Below are positions 6,498-13,426 of a stretch of 24,234 nucleotides of DNA, piece after piece. Source of the DNA: Tumulicola sp039922955 (GTDB taxonomy: Bacteria > Vulcanimicrobiota > Vulcanimicrobiia > Vulcanimicrobiales > Vulcanimicrobiaceae); the NCBI GenBank assembly GCA_039922955.1, contig JBDTDR010000024.1:1-24234 (forward strand). Reading direction: 5' to 3'. Both the position numbers and the translations under genes were made by a program. The notes beneath the pieces were generated by a model that was not told where the DNA came from, ran no database searches, and saw nothing but the letters and a program-made list of their open reading frames with translations. Within the stretch, counting starts at the first letter, position 1. Each line of letters begins with the position of its first letter.

Positions 6498-7514
6498 TTA
6501 AACCGCTCCGTTCGTTAGGATGTGAATCGATCCGTCACCGCTGGAAAGCTGCAGGTTCCCCGAACCGCTTCCAAGCTTGACGGTGTGCCGCACCGAGTCG
6601 CCGTCGCTGTTTTCAAACGGCGATCCGTCGACGAGAACTTTCCCGTTGCCGGTCGATGCGTTCACGGTGAGGTCGGCATTCGGGGCCAGCCCGAGCCGAA
6701 TCGAACCGTTTTGGGTAGAGATTTCGTACGAGCCGCCGGGCGCAAACGAACCGTCGGCTCGGATCGAGCCGTCGTCGCTGTGCAGCACCGCTTGGGGCTG
6801 CGTTCCGCCGCCGATCGCGAGGCCGCGGGCTTCGATGCTGCCGTCGCTCGTTCGCGCGTTCAGGGATGAAACGGCGACGTCGCTTAAGGAGAGATGGCCG
6901 TTGGCCGACTGCAGCGCGAGCGTGTCGCCGTGCACGCGGCTTGCCGATATCGACCCGTCCTGGGTGCGTCCTTCGACCGTGCCGCGCAAATCGGCTAGCG
7001 AGATGCGCCCGTCTTGCGAACGGACCGCGACGCCGCCTTGGATCGCCGATACGTCGGCGCCGGCGCAGCGTGCGATATCGATATGCGAGCCGGGCGGCGC
7101 GTCGATTTCGACGCGTTGGTCGAACGACCCGATCCCGAAGTGCAAGCCCGACCCATTTGATTCGTGACGCGAGATCGCGACGCCGTCACCCGTGTGCCGT
7201 ACGTTGAGTTGCGGCACCGAACCGCCATCGGTGAACATCGCCCCGCGGACGTTGGTGAGATCTTTAACGTGCACGAGCCCATCGTTCGACGCCGCCACGA
7301 CGATTCGAGAATCCGGGTCGTCGACGGCAATGCGCGGAGCGTCGCCCGCCTCGATCGGAGCCACCGATTTCGCGACGAAATCGGCGTCGTGCAGACCGCC
7401 TGCGAAGATCGGGCCGTGAAAGCCGCCCGGTCTTCCGCCCAGGGCGTAGAGTGCCACGCCGACGATCAGAACCTCGGCGGCAACCAGCATGCCGACGATC
7501 GAAGCGCGTGACAT
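6498..7514 (-). CDS. Membrane-anchored DUF4097-type beta-repeat protein
   Basis: This 338-residue protein has an N-terminal hydrophobic segment (about 5-25) that could be a signal anchor, then a long beta-rich region. The repeated core [S/T]-x-[D/N]-G-[S/K/R]-[I/L/V] recurs at least seven times (for example SQDGRISL, TQDGSISA, TSDGSIEA, SDDGSIRA, TQNGSIRL, SGDGSIHI), spaced about 20-30 residues apart. This is the pattern of DUF4097 beta-solenoid domains, found in bacterial envelope proteins whose genes commonly neighbour sigma/anti-sigma or PspC-like genes. I infer an extracytoplasmic position. A TAA lies immediately upstream of the ATG, so the start cannot be earlier. No Shine-Dalgarno is visible. 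It is the first gene of a two-gene unit divergent from the sigma factor, and a distant counterpart is encoded at 10853-12094. Confidence 0.82.
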   Translation of the reverse strand: MSRASIVGMLVAAEVLIVGVALYALGGRPGGFHGPIFAGGLHDADFVAKSVAPIEAGDAPRIAVDDPDSRIVVAASNDGLVHVKDLTNVRGAMFTDGGSVPQLNVRHTGDGVAISRHESNGSGLHFGIGSFDQRVEIDAPPGSHIDIARCAGADVSAIQGGVAVRSQDGRISLADLRGTVEGRTQDGSISASRVHGDTLALQSANGHLSLSDVAVSSLNARTSDGSIEARGLAIGGGTQPQAVLHSDDGSIRADGSFAPGGSYEISTQNGSIRLGLAPNADLTVNASTGNGKVLVDGSPFENSDGDSVRHTVKLGSGSGNLQLSSGDGSIHILTNGAV

Positions 7515-7689
7515 TTAGATCCGCGGGCCCCAGCCCGTGAAGGTGGGGCGGAGCGACTGGGCGGAGTTCCGTTCCGGCCCGCACACGGTTGGGCGGGCGG
7601 GTTCGGAAAGAATGTAGTTCGGGATGAGTACCATGTTGGGGTTGAGCCTCCGTTGGGGTGTCTGCCCTAGTTACGGCCGGGAGAACGAC

Positions 7690-7782
7690 ATGTTTCGAGG
7701 GTTTAAGCGAAACATCGGAAGGGACGGCCGCGTACGACTAGCGTGTCCGTACTGGCGGAGGCTCCGCGAATCGACCGCATAA
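7690..7782 (+). CDS. Possible 30-codon leader ORF upstream of the sigma factor
   Basis: ATG 7690 follows GGGAG with six bases spacing, and the frame runs to TAA 7780-7782, overlapping the proposed sigma start at 7743 in another frame. The peptide is strongly basic (MFRGFKRNIGRDGRVRLA...) with one cysteine. It could be a leader peptide coupling translation to the sigma gene. It could equally be chance, because the same DNA contains an inverted repeat (7691-7714). Support is limited to the ribosome binding site. Confidence 0.3.
   Translation: MFRGFKRNIGRDGRVRLACPYWRRLRESTA
7691..7714. promoter_or_regulatory. Inverted repeat before the ECF sigma gene, possible operator
   Basis: TGTTTCG (7691-7697) and CGAAACA (7708-7714) form a perfect seven-base inverted repeat around ten bases. 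The right arm contains GAAAC (7709-7713), similar to ECF-type -35 elements. CGTAC follows 17 bases later at 7731, similar to ECF -10 elements. If that promoter is real, transcription would start about at the GTG codon 7743. Confidence 0.4.
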
Positions 7783-8330
7783 GGGTCGGCCCGGAGGATG
7801 GCGATTTGGTGGCGATGACGCTGCGGGGCAACCCCGGGGCTTTTGCTACGCTGGTCGAGCGATACGACCGCGCGGTCTATCACCTCGCCTACCGGACGCT
7901 CCACGACGTCGAAGACGCGCGCGATGCCACCCAGGAGGCCTTCTTCAAAGCCTTCCGCAGCTTGCGAACGTTTAAGCCGGGCGCCAAATTCTCCACCTGG
8001 ATCTTTGCGATCGCGTATCACGCCTGCTGCGACCGTTTGAACCGCCGCAAGCGTTATAGCAGTGAAGAACTGCCCGACCGGGCCGATGCGGCGCCCGGCC
8101 CCGAGCAGCAGGCGATCTCCTTGGACGAAGCGCAGCGGCTGCGCACGGCGATCGATTCGCTGCCCGAAAAGTACCGCACGGTCATCACCCTCTATCATCT
8201 GCAAGGACAGCAGTACGAAGAGATTGCCAAGGTGCTGGACCTTCCGATGGGCACGGTAAAGACGCATTTATTCCGCGCGAAGGAGCAGCTACGCAGGCTT
8301 CTCGGCGGAGCGGAGGTAACGGAATCATGA
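7743..8330 (+). CDS. ECF-family RNA polymerase sigma factor
   Basis: This 195-residue protein has the two ECF domains. Sigma region 2 spans about 33-101 (AFATLVERYDRAVYHLAYRTL, then DARDATQEAFFKAFRSL and FSTWIFAIAYHACCDRLNRRKR). Sigma region 4 spans about 129-186 (LPEKYRTVITLYHLQGQQYEEIAKVL then MGTVKTHLFRAKEQLR), the helix-turn-helix that reads the -35 element. The only in-frame start that keeps the conserved D-G-D-L-V-A lead-in is GTG 7743. It lacks a Shine-Dalgarno. TTG 7806, with GGAGG seven bases upstream, is an alternative that loses that lead-in. Its stop overlaps the next gene as ATGA. The product probably directs polymerase to envelope-response promoters and may control itself through the repeat at 7691-7714. 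Confidence 0.92.
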   Translation: MSVLAEAPRIDRIRVGPEDGDLVAMTLRGNPGAFATLVERYDRAVYHLAYRTLHDVEDARDATQEAFFKAFRSLRTFKPGAKFSTWIFAIAYHACCDRLNRRKRYSSEELPDRADAAPGPEQQAISLDEAQRLRTAIDSLPEKYRTVITLYHLQGQQYEEIAKVLDLPMGTVKTHLFRAKEQLRRLLGGAEVTES

Positions 8331-8710
8331 TGTACGACAGCGCAGATGAGCTCGACCGGGCACTCTTCGCACTTCCCCTCGAGGAGCCGCCGGCGGAGCT
8401 TCGGGCTTCGATCCTGACGGCGACGGCCTTTCGGCCGGCGCCTCCGTTCTCGGTTTGGGAAGTCGCCGTGCTCGGCGCGCTGGCGGCGTTCACGCTGTGG
8501 CTGGCCGTGCTGATCGCCCTCGGCGGCGGCGCGCTGTTCCTCAACACCGTCTCCACGATCGCTTCGACCGTCGAGGGTGCGCTTTCGAACGTCACCGTGC
8601 TGGCGTGGCTGGCGGCCGGCGCCGCGACGGCCTTCTGGCTCTCGATTTTCACCGGATCGCAACCTTTCGCGCTGGTCGCGCAGAGGTTCGGACGGAGGAC
8701 CAGTCGATAA
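8327..8710 (+). CDS. Probable anti-sigma factor, two-helix membrane protein
   Basis: This 127-residue protein is translationally coupled to the sigma gene (ATGA, 8327-8330). It has a short cytosolic N-terminus with DELDRALFALPLEEPPAELRASIL (8-30), the kind of amphipathic segment seen before the membrane helix in anti-sigma factors, then membrane helices at about 44-72 and 88-109. It has no H-x3-C-x2-C zinc motif, so it is not a ZAS-type anti-sigma factor, and it has no long outer domain. The call rests on position, topology and the N-terminal segment; sequence homology was not tested. If correct, it would hold the sigma factor at the membrane. The second ATG (8330) is an equal start choice. 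Confidence 0.6.
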   Translation: MMYDSADELDRALFALPLEEPPAELRASILTATAFRPAPPFSVWEVAVLGALAAFTLWLAVLIALGGGALFLNTVSTIASTVEGALSNVTVLAWLAAGAATAFWLSIFTGSQPFALVAQRFGRRTSR

Positions 8711-8711
8711 A

Positions 8712-8732
8712 CCGGTTTCATGGAGAAACCGG
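8712..8732 (+). promoter_or_regulatory. Hairpin with the response-regulator start codon in its loop
   Basis: CCGGTTTC (8712-8719) pairs perfectly with GAAACCGG (8725-8732), leaving the loop ATGGA, whose first three bases are the only possible start codon of the response-regulator gene. There is no Shine-Dalgarno. The structure could control initiation in the mRNA, or be a protein-binding palindrome in DNA. Confidence 0.5.
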
Positions 8733-9415
8733 CAGCCCAGCCAGGCCACCAACCCTATAAAATCCTCGTCATCGAGGACGACGCGGCAATCAGCCGCGTT
8801 CTGCAACTCGAACTCGAGCACGAGCGTTACGACGTGGACGTCGCGCGCGACGGTCTCGCCGGTCTGGAAAAAGCGCTCAAAGAACCCGACCTGATCATTC
8901 TCGACCTGATGATTCCGCGCATGGACGGGCTCGAAGTCTGCCGGCGCATTCGCGCCAAGAGCACCGTTCCGATCATCATGCTCACGGCCAAAGACCGCGT
9001 TCCGGATCGGGTGGCCGGTCTGGATCTCGGTGCCGACGACTACGTGACCAAACCGTTTTCCACGCCGGAACTGCTGGCCCGCGTTCGGGCCCGGCTGCGC
9101 GAGCGTTCGCCCCAGTCAAACGTGATCGAGTACCGCGACGTGGTAATGGACCGCGATCGCCACGAAGTGCACCGCGGCGGCCGGGCGGTCACGCTGACCG
9201 CCAAGGAATATGCGCTTCTCGAATATCTTCTACTGCACCGGAACAAGGTTCATACCCGCGACGAACTCTTCAACGGCGTGTGGGGAAGCGATTTTCTCGG
9301 CGACTCCAACCTCATCGACGTCTACGTGCGCTATCTGCGCGGCAAAATCGACGACGGCTTCGACGACAAGCTGATTACGACGGTCCGCGGCGTCGGCTAC
9401 ACCATCAAGGATTGA
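8720..9415 (+). CDS. OmpR/PhoB-family response regulator
   Basis: This 231-residue protein has a receiver domain (about 13-127) with the acidic pair Asp20-Asp21, the phosphoacceptor Asp62 in LIILDLMIPRMDG, Thr89 and Lys111 (VTKPFS). It is followed by a winged-helix DNA-binding domain (about 135-230) with LTAKEYALLEYLL, RDELFNGVWG and NLIDVYVRYLRGKID...TVRGVGYTI. This is a complete OmpR-type transcription factor, expected to be phosphorylated by the kinase encoded next. A TAA sits four codons before ATG 8720 with no other start between, so this ATG is fixed, and it lies in a hairpin loop. The gene starts nine bases after the putative anti-sigma gene, so it is probably in the sigma operon. Confidence 0.95.
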   Translation: MEKPAAQPGHQPYKILVIEDDAAISRVLQLELEHERYDVDVARDGLAGLEKALKEPDLIILDLMIPRMDGLEVCRRIRAKSTVPIIMLTAKDRVPDRVAGLDLGADDYVTKPFSTPELLARVRARLRERSPQSNVIEYRDVVMDRDRHEVHRGGRAVTLTAKEYALLEYLLLHRNKVHTRDELFNGVWGSDFLGDSNLIDVYVRYLRGKIDDGFDDKLITTVRGVGYTIKD

Positions 9416-9440
9416 TGCCCCGCAGCCTCAAGGGCGAACC

Positions 9441-10856
9441 GTGTCGCTGAAGTGGCGGATCGCGATATGGTACGCGTCGCTGCTGGTCGTCGTGCTGGCC
9501 GTGACCGCCGGCATCATCGATTGGCGCTTTCAGGGAATTCTCTACGACCAATCCAAAGCCAGCGTCGCCGCAACCATGCACGCGATCGTGCAATCCGCGC
9601 AGCAGACGACGTTTTCGTTTGAAGGCTCCTCGTCGGGAAGCCTGCAGTTTCTCTTCAGCAGCAGCAACCTGGCGAACTGGAATTCGGCGACCAGCTTCGT
9701 TCAGGTCGATTCGGGCACCGGATATCCACTCGCAAAAACGGCCAACCTCGGCGGGTCGACGATCCCTCCGAACCCGGCCGTCTCGGCCAAGCACGACACC
9801 GCCTTCCGCAACGTGTCGATCGACGGGCGGCCGTTCCTCGTCGAGGACCGCTATCTGCACGAGGGCGACATCTCGGCGATCGTTCACGTCGCCGAGCCGC
9901 TCGACGCGCTCAACCGGACGTTTACTCGGGCGCGCGAAACGATCGTTCTCATTCTCGCCGGCGCCGCGGTCGCCGTCGTTCTGCTTTCCATCGTCCTCGC
10001 GTCGCAGGCGACGACGCCGATCAACAAACTTTCCGAAGCGATGCGCGAGATCGGTTCCGATCGGCTCGACCGGCGATTGCGGTGGGAACGCCGCAGCGAC
10101 GAGATCGGCAAACTCGCGGAGAGTTTCGACGACCTGCTGCAGCGTCTCTCGGAGGCCTTCGCACGCGAGCGCCAGTTCATTTCCGACGCGTCGCACGAAC
10201 TCAAAACGCCGCTGACGTCGATTAACTCGAACTCGCAGATGCTGCTGCGATGGGCCGATCGCGACCCGGAAATTCGCCGCGAAAGCCTCGAGACCATCGC
10301 TCAGGAGAGCGCCGCGCTGGCGGACATGGTCAACGGCATGCTGACGCTGGCCAAGGCCGACCGCGGCGACGAGATGCCCAAAGAGCCCGTTTCGCTCGCC
10401 CAGGTCGGCAGCGAAGTAACGCGGAGTGCGCTCGCGCGTGCGCAAGAAAAACATCTCGCGCTGACGTTCGAACACGACGGCACGCCGACGATCTCCGGCG
10501 ATGCCGGCCTGGTGAGGCAACTGGTCTCAAATCTGGTCGACAACGCGATCAAGTTCACCGAGCAGGGTCGGGTCGGCGTCCGGGTCGGCGGCGACCAAGA
10601 CTCCGCTTGGGTCGAGGTGGCGGACAGCGGTCCGGGGATACCCGATGCCGAGTTGCCGAACGTTTTCGAGCGCTTCTATCGGGCCGATAAGTCCCGCTCC
10701 CGCGCGGTTCCGGGCACCGGGCTCGGCTTGGCCATCGTCCGCTCGATCGCCCGGGTCCATGGCGGCGCGGTCACCGCCGGGCGAGGCCCCGCCGGCGGAG
10801 CCCTTTTTCGGGTGACTTTTCCGCGGATGGAGCTACCGCTCACCGGCCCTTCATGA
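9441..10856 (+). CDS. HAMP-containing sensor histidine kinase
   Basis: This 471-residue membrane kinase has a first helix at about 7-29, an extracytoplasmic sensor region at 30-165 of no recognised family, and a second helix at about 166-188. HAMP follows (about 189-240), then HisKA with His252 in DASHELKTPLTS, and the ATPase domain: N-box LVSNLVDNAIKF (361-372), G1 DSGPGI (395-400), F-box VFERFYRADKS and G2 GTGLGLAIV (425-433). All catalytic elements are present. It starts at GTG 9441, six bases after AAGGG, 25 bases after the response-regulator stop. It should phosphorylate that regulator in response to an envelope signal. Its TGA overlaps the next start (ATGA), which couples it to the secreted DUF4097-like protein. 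Confidence 0.95.
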   Translation: MSLKWRIAIWYASLLVVVLAVTAGIIDWRFQGILYDQSKASVAATMHAIVQSAQQTTFSFEGSSSGSLQFLFSSSNLANWNSATSFVQVDSGTGYPLAKTANLGGSTIPPNPAVSAKHDTAFRNVSIDGRPFLVEDRYLHEGDISAIVHVAEPLDALNRTFTRARETIVLILAGAAVAVVLLSIVLASQATTPINKLSEAMREIGSDRLDRRLRWERRSDEIGKLAESFDDLLQRLSEAFARERQFISDASHELKTPLTSINSNSQMLLRWADRDPEIRRESLETIAQESAALADMVNGMLTLAKADRGDEMPKEPVSLAQVGSEVTRSALARAQEKHLALTFEHDGTPTISGDAGLVRQLVSNLVDNAIKFTEQGRVGVRVGGDQDSAWVEVADSGPGIPDAELPNVFERFYRADKSRSRAVPGTGLGLAIVRSIARVHGGAVTAGRGPAGGALFRVTFPRMELPLTGPS

Positions 10857-12094
10857 TGGGCGCCAAGGCGGCCGGATACAATGGAGTCGTGTTCGGAAGA
10901 TGGTGGCGAGGGGCGGCCGGGCTGTTCCTCGCGTTGTCGTGTTGGATGGTTCTCGCGGCGGGCGCAAACGCCGACGAGCAAATCGGCGTCGGCCCGACGC
11001 CCTGGCTCGACGTGCAGCTCGGCACCGGAACGCTGACCGTCAAGACGTGGGATCGTCCGCAGGTGCAAGTCGTGACCGACGGCCGGGTGGACGTGCGCCA
11101 CATCGATGCCGCCGTTGCCGACCCGCGCATTCCGCGACAGTACACCGCCTGGTCTCAGACGGTCGCGACCGACCACGGCGACGTCACGATGCCCGAAGAA
11201 TCGTTTCTCCTGCCGCAGCTTCAAGGCTCGTCGCACGACGAGGTCGTCGCGCGCGGCCAAGGCAATACGACGATCGTCGTTCCGCGCGGGACCGCACTCG
11301 TCACCGCGCACGTCGGCACCGGCGCGCTGCGGCTGCAGAACTATCACGGCGTGTTCATGGCTCACGTGCGCGACGGCGGGGTCTCGATGAACCACGTGGA
11401 CGGCAGCGGTTACATCGAATCGCTCCGCGGTCCCGTCACGGCGACGAACTCGTCGTTCAACCGGCTACGCGTGCGCACCGCGACCGGGAACATGCTTTTC
11501 CGCGACTGCACGTCGCGTCAAATCGAGGCGTCCAGCAACTACGGGTCGATCGTCTACGACAACGGCACGTTTCAACCCGGCCTCGCGCACTTCGAGTCGG
11601 TGCACGGCAACGTGGCGCTGGGCGTACGTGGGGGCGCGCAGATCGGCGCCCACAGCGGTTCCGGGCATATCATGTCGAGCTTTCGCAACGGCGCGCAGAT
11701 GCGCGGCGGGCACAACACCACCCAAGCGACGGTTCACGGCGGCGGCCCGATGGTGACCGCCGTCAGCAAGAACGGATCGGTTTACCTCTACAACGGATCG
11801 GTGCGTTCGCATCCGCGCGTGCAAGCCGAGATGCAGGGCGCTCAAGTTCCCGCACGCGGATATCCGGTGCCCGCACGCGGATATCAGGTGCCCGCACGCA
11901 ACTACGCCGCACCGCGCTATCCCACGCCGGGCTACCCCGCGCCGCAATACTACGCGCCCCCGCGCCGAACCGGCGCACCGCCGGCGCAGCCGCAGCAACG
12001 GGCACCGCAGCAGGCGCGGGCGCAACCGCAGCCTCGGCAGGGGCCGCCCGACAACCGCGACGGCAAACGCGACCGCAGACCCCCGCAAAGCTAG
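10853..12094 (+). CDS. Secreted DUF4097-like beta-repeat protein with Pro/Gln-rich tail
   Basis: This 413-residue protein is coupled to the kinase gene (ATGA). A long N-region and the hydrophobic stretch AAGLFLALSCWMVLAAG lead to a likely signal peptidase site after ANA (residue 40). Residues 45-320 look like a right-handed beta structure: short strands with G-x-[L/I]-x turns such as TALVTAHVGTGALRLQNYHG, SGYIESLRGPVTATNSSF and HGNVALGVRGGAQIGAHSGSGHI. This resembles the DUF4097 protein at 6498-7514, though the D-G-S repeats are weaker. From about 330 the chain is disordered: three heptads of VPARGY type, then Pro/Tyr and Gln/Arg-rich sequence, strongly basic at the end. I infer a cell-surface or periplasmic partner of the sensor system. 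A GTG at 10889-10891 would give a shorter, more usual signal peptide. Confidence 0.8.
   Translation: MMGAKAAGYNGVVFGRWWRGAAGLFLALSCWMVLAAGANADEQIGVGPTPWLDVQLGTGTLTVKTWDRPQVQVVTDGRVDVRHIDAAVADPRIPRQYTAWSQTVATDHGDVTMPEESFLLPQLQGSSHDEVVARGQGNTTIVVPRGTALVTAHVGTGALRLQNYHGVFMAHVRDGGVSMNHVDGSGYIESLRGPVTATNSSFNRLRVRTATGNMLFRDCTSRQIEASSNYGSIVYDNGTFQPGLAHFESVHGNVALGVRGGAQIGAHSGSGHIMSSFRNGAQMRGGHNTTQATVHGGGPMVTAVSKNGSVYLYNGSVRSHPRVQAEMQGAQVPARGYPVPARGYQVPARNYAAPRYPTPGYPAPQYYAPPRRTGAPPAQPQQRAPQQARAQPQPRQGPPDNRDGKRDRRPPQS
11846..11908 (+). repeat. Three 21-base tandem repeats
   Basis: Units 11846-11866, 11867-11887 and 11888-11908 share CCCGCACGCGGATATC or a close variant and encode the heptad V-P-A-R-[G/N]-Y-x. 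Units one and two are nearly identical; the third has drifted. They lie in the disordered tail of the secreted DUF4097-like protein. Confidence 0.85.
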
Positions 12095-12123
12095 GAGTCT
12101 CTCGGCTGCTAGCAGGCTCCTAG
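12091..12123. terminator. Possible hairpin between convergent stop codons
   Basis: CTAGGAG (12091-12097) and CTCCTAG (12117-12123) are inverted across 19 bases, which themselves contain the ten-base palindrome CTGCTAGCAG (12106-12115). The TAG stops of both convergent genes lie in the arms. There is no T-run, so it is at most a Rho-independent terminator of unusual type or an mRNA 3'-end stabiliser. Confidence 0.35.
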
Positions 12124-12551
12124 AGCAGAAACTTCCGTAGGACGGCGACGTCGAGTTTGAAGGTGTGCTGAGGGAGCACGGCCTCTTCGCGATAGTCGCA
12201 GGCTTCGAAAAAACGCTGGGCGGCGCTCCCGTGGGGAACGAGCACGCTCATTTTGTGGCAGTTGTAATAGTTGGCAACGTCGGCGGCTGCGTCGAGCAGA
12301 CGCCGGCCGATGCCGCCGCGCCGGTAGGATGCCGCAACGACCACCCGCTCGACGTGCGCCAGCGAGGCGGCGATCCGGATGGTTGCCGCGCCGGCCGTCA
12401 CATCGCGGTCGGCGACGGCTGCAAAGTCGTGCACCTGCTCGTGCCATACGACGGAGAAACCGTAGAGAGCGCGCAACCCCTCGCGTTCGTTCGCGCGGTA
12501 GAACGGCGCGACGGCTTCGGGCCGCGCGCGCGCAATTTCAATCGGGTGCAA
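12120..12551 (-). CDS. GNAT-family N-acetyltransferase
   Basis: This protein of about 143 residues has GNAT signatures: IAASLAHVERVVVAASYRRGGIGRRLLDAA, in which R-R-G-G-I-G-R is the acetyl-CoA-binding loop, and GSAAQRFFEACDYREEAVLPQHTF, the C-terminal motif. The substrate is unknown. A frame open upstream reaches deep into the hydrolase gene but reads there as shadow sequence. Protein-like sequence begins at HPIEIARARPEAVAPFYRANEREG, so I place the start at TTG 12549-12551, overlapping the upstream stop by 14 bases with GAGG nine bases before it. No ATG or GTG fits. It probably belongs to the - strand unit that begins with DUF1800. Confidence 0.8.
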   Translation of the reverse strand: MHPIEIARARPEAVAPFYRANEREGLRALYGFSVVWHEQVHDFAAVADRDVTAGAATIRIAASLAHVERVVVAASYRRGGIGRRLLDAAADVANYYNCHKMSVLVPHGSAAQRFFEACDYREEAVLPQHTFKLDVAVLRKFLL

Positions 12552-13371
12552 CCGCCGCCACCTCGGTGTCGAGATCGAGCGTGAATCCATCGTAGGCCGC
12601 GATTGCCCGCAAACCGAGTTCGTCTTCGAGTTCCTGCGCGAGACGTTGCGGCCCGGCCTCGAGCATTTTGGTTCCGAAGTGTTGGAACACCGCAACGCTC
12701 GGCCGGACGTCGGCAACGATGCGCCGCGCGTCGTCCCACGTGAGATGGTCGACGTTCATCTCATCGCGATAGCGCAGCACGTTGACGATCAGCACGTCCG
12801 GCCGCAATCGCGCATAGTCGGCCCCAAGCCCGTCGAAAAAGCGTCCGCAAGGCAAATACGCGACGCGCAAACCCTCGTAGGCAAAGTGAAGACCATACGT
12901 TCGCACCGAATGCAGGTGCGCGACCGACGTCCGCAGCTCCACGCCGCCGATGCGATAGGGCCCGGCGCTCGCCTCGAGCCGTTCCAACCGCTCGACGTAA
13001 CGTTGGGCGTACGGCAGCACGACGGGTTCGTCGTCAAACGCGTCGGCCGGTGCGAGCAGCATGCCGCGTCGCCGAAAGCCGCCCGATGTCATCGCCTCGA
13101 CAAGCGCGTTTACGTCGCCCGAGTGATCCAGATGCTTGTGCGATAGAACGATCGCATCGAGTTCGCGCGGATTGCAAGGGGGCACGTTCGCGAGCGCGCG
13201 CACCAGCGCACCGGGACCCGGGTCGACATGAATCTGCGTCGGCCCGAAGCGCATCCACATGCCGCCGGACGCGCGTAACTGCCGCGCGACGACGAATCGC
13301 GCGCCGCCGCTGCCGAGAAAAAGAACCGAGGAAAGGGGGCGAATCGGGGCGCGTTCGGAGCTCGACCGCAT
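12538..13371 (-). CDS. Metallo-beta-lactamase-fold hydrolase
   Basis: This 277-residue protein has a beta-strand start VLFLGSGGARFVVARQLRASG and the metal-binding motif H-x-H-x-D-H in LSHKHLDHSGD. Its strands are typical of the MBL fold (MWMRFGPTQIHVDPGPGALVRA; later RVAYLPCGRFFDGLGADYA and a C-terminal HFGTKML with the last metal-ligand histidine). Proteins of this shape are close to the UlaG/ribonuclease Z-like branch. The substrate is not evident. The start is chosen about 17 residues before the first strand; no Shine-Dalgarno is visible. It lies 55 bases after the DUF1501 gene and overlaps the following acetyltransferase, so the genes are probably cotranscribed. Confidence 0.88.
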   Translation of the reverse strand: MRSSSERAPIRPLSSVLFLGSGGARFVVARQLRASGGMWMRFGPTQIHVDPGPGALVRALANVPPCNPRELDAIVLSHKHLDHSGDVNALVEAMTSGGFRRRGMLLAPADAFDDEPVVLPYAQRYVERLERLEASAGPYRIGGVELRTSVAHLHSVRTYGLHFAYEGLRVAYLPCGRFFDGLGADYARLRPDVLIVNVLRYRDEMNVDHLTWDDARRIVADVRPSVAVFQHFGTKMLEAGPQRLAQELEDELGLRAIAAYDGFTLDLDTEVAAVAPD

Positions 13372-13426
13372 GGGCCGCTACGTTGCACGGTCGCAGAACC
13401 TAGACCTGGGGCAAACCCGACCGAGG

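Noticed and set aside
7624..7782. Longer, 52-codon version of the leader ORF before the sigma gene
   Set aside because: No ribosome binding site at ATG 7624; only the shorter form from 7690 has one.
7671..8267. 198-codon - strand frame over the sigma gene
   Set aside because: Lies opposite conserved sigma region 2/4 codons and resembles no protein; shadow.
8327..8710. Zinc-binding (ZAS) anti-sigma factor
   Set aside because: No H-x3-C-x2-C motif; only topology and position support an anti-sigma role.
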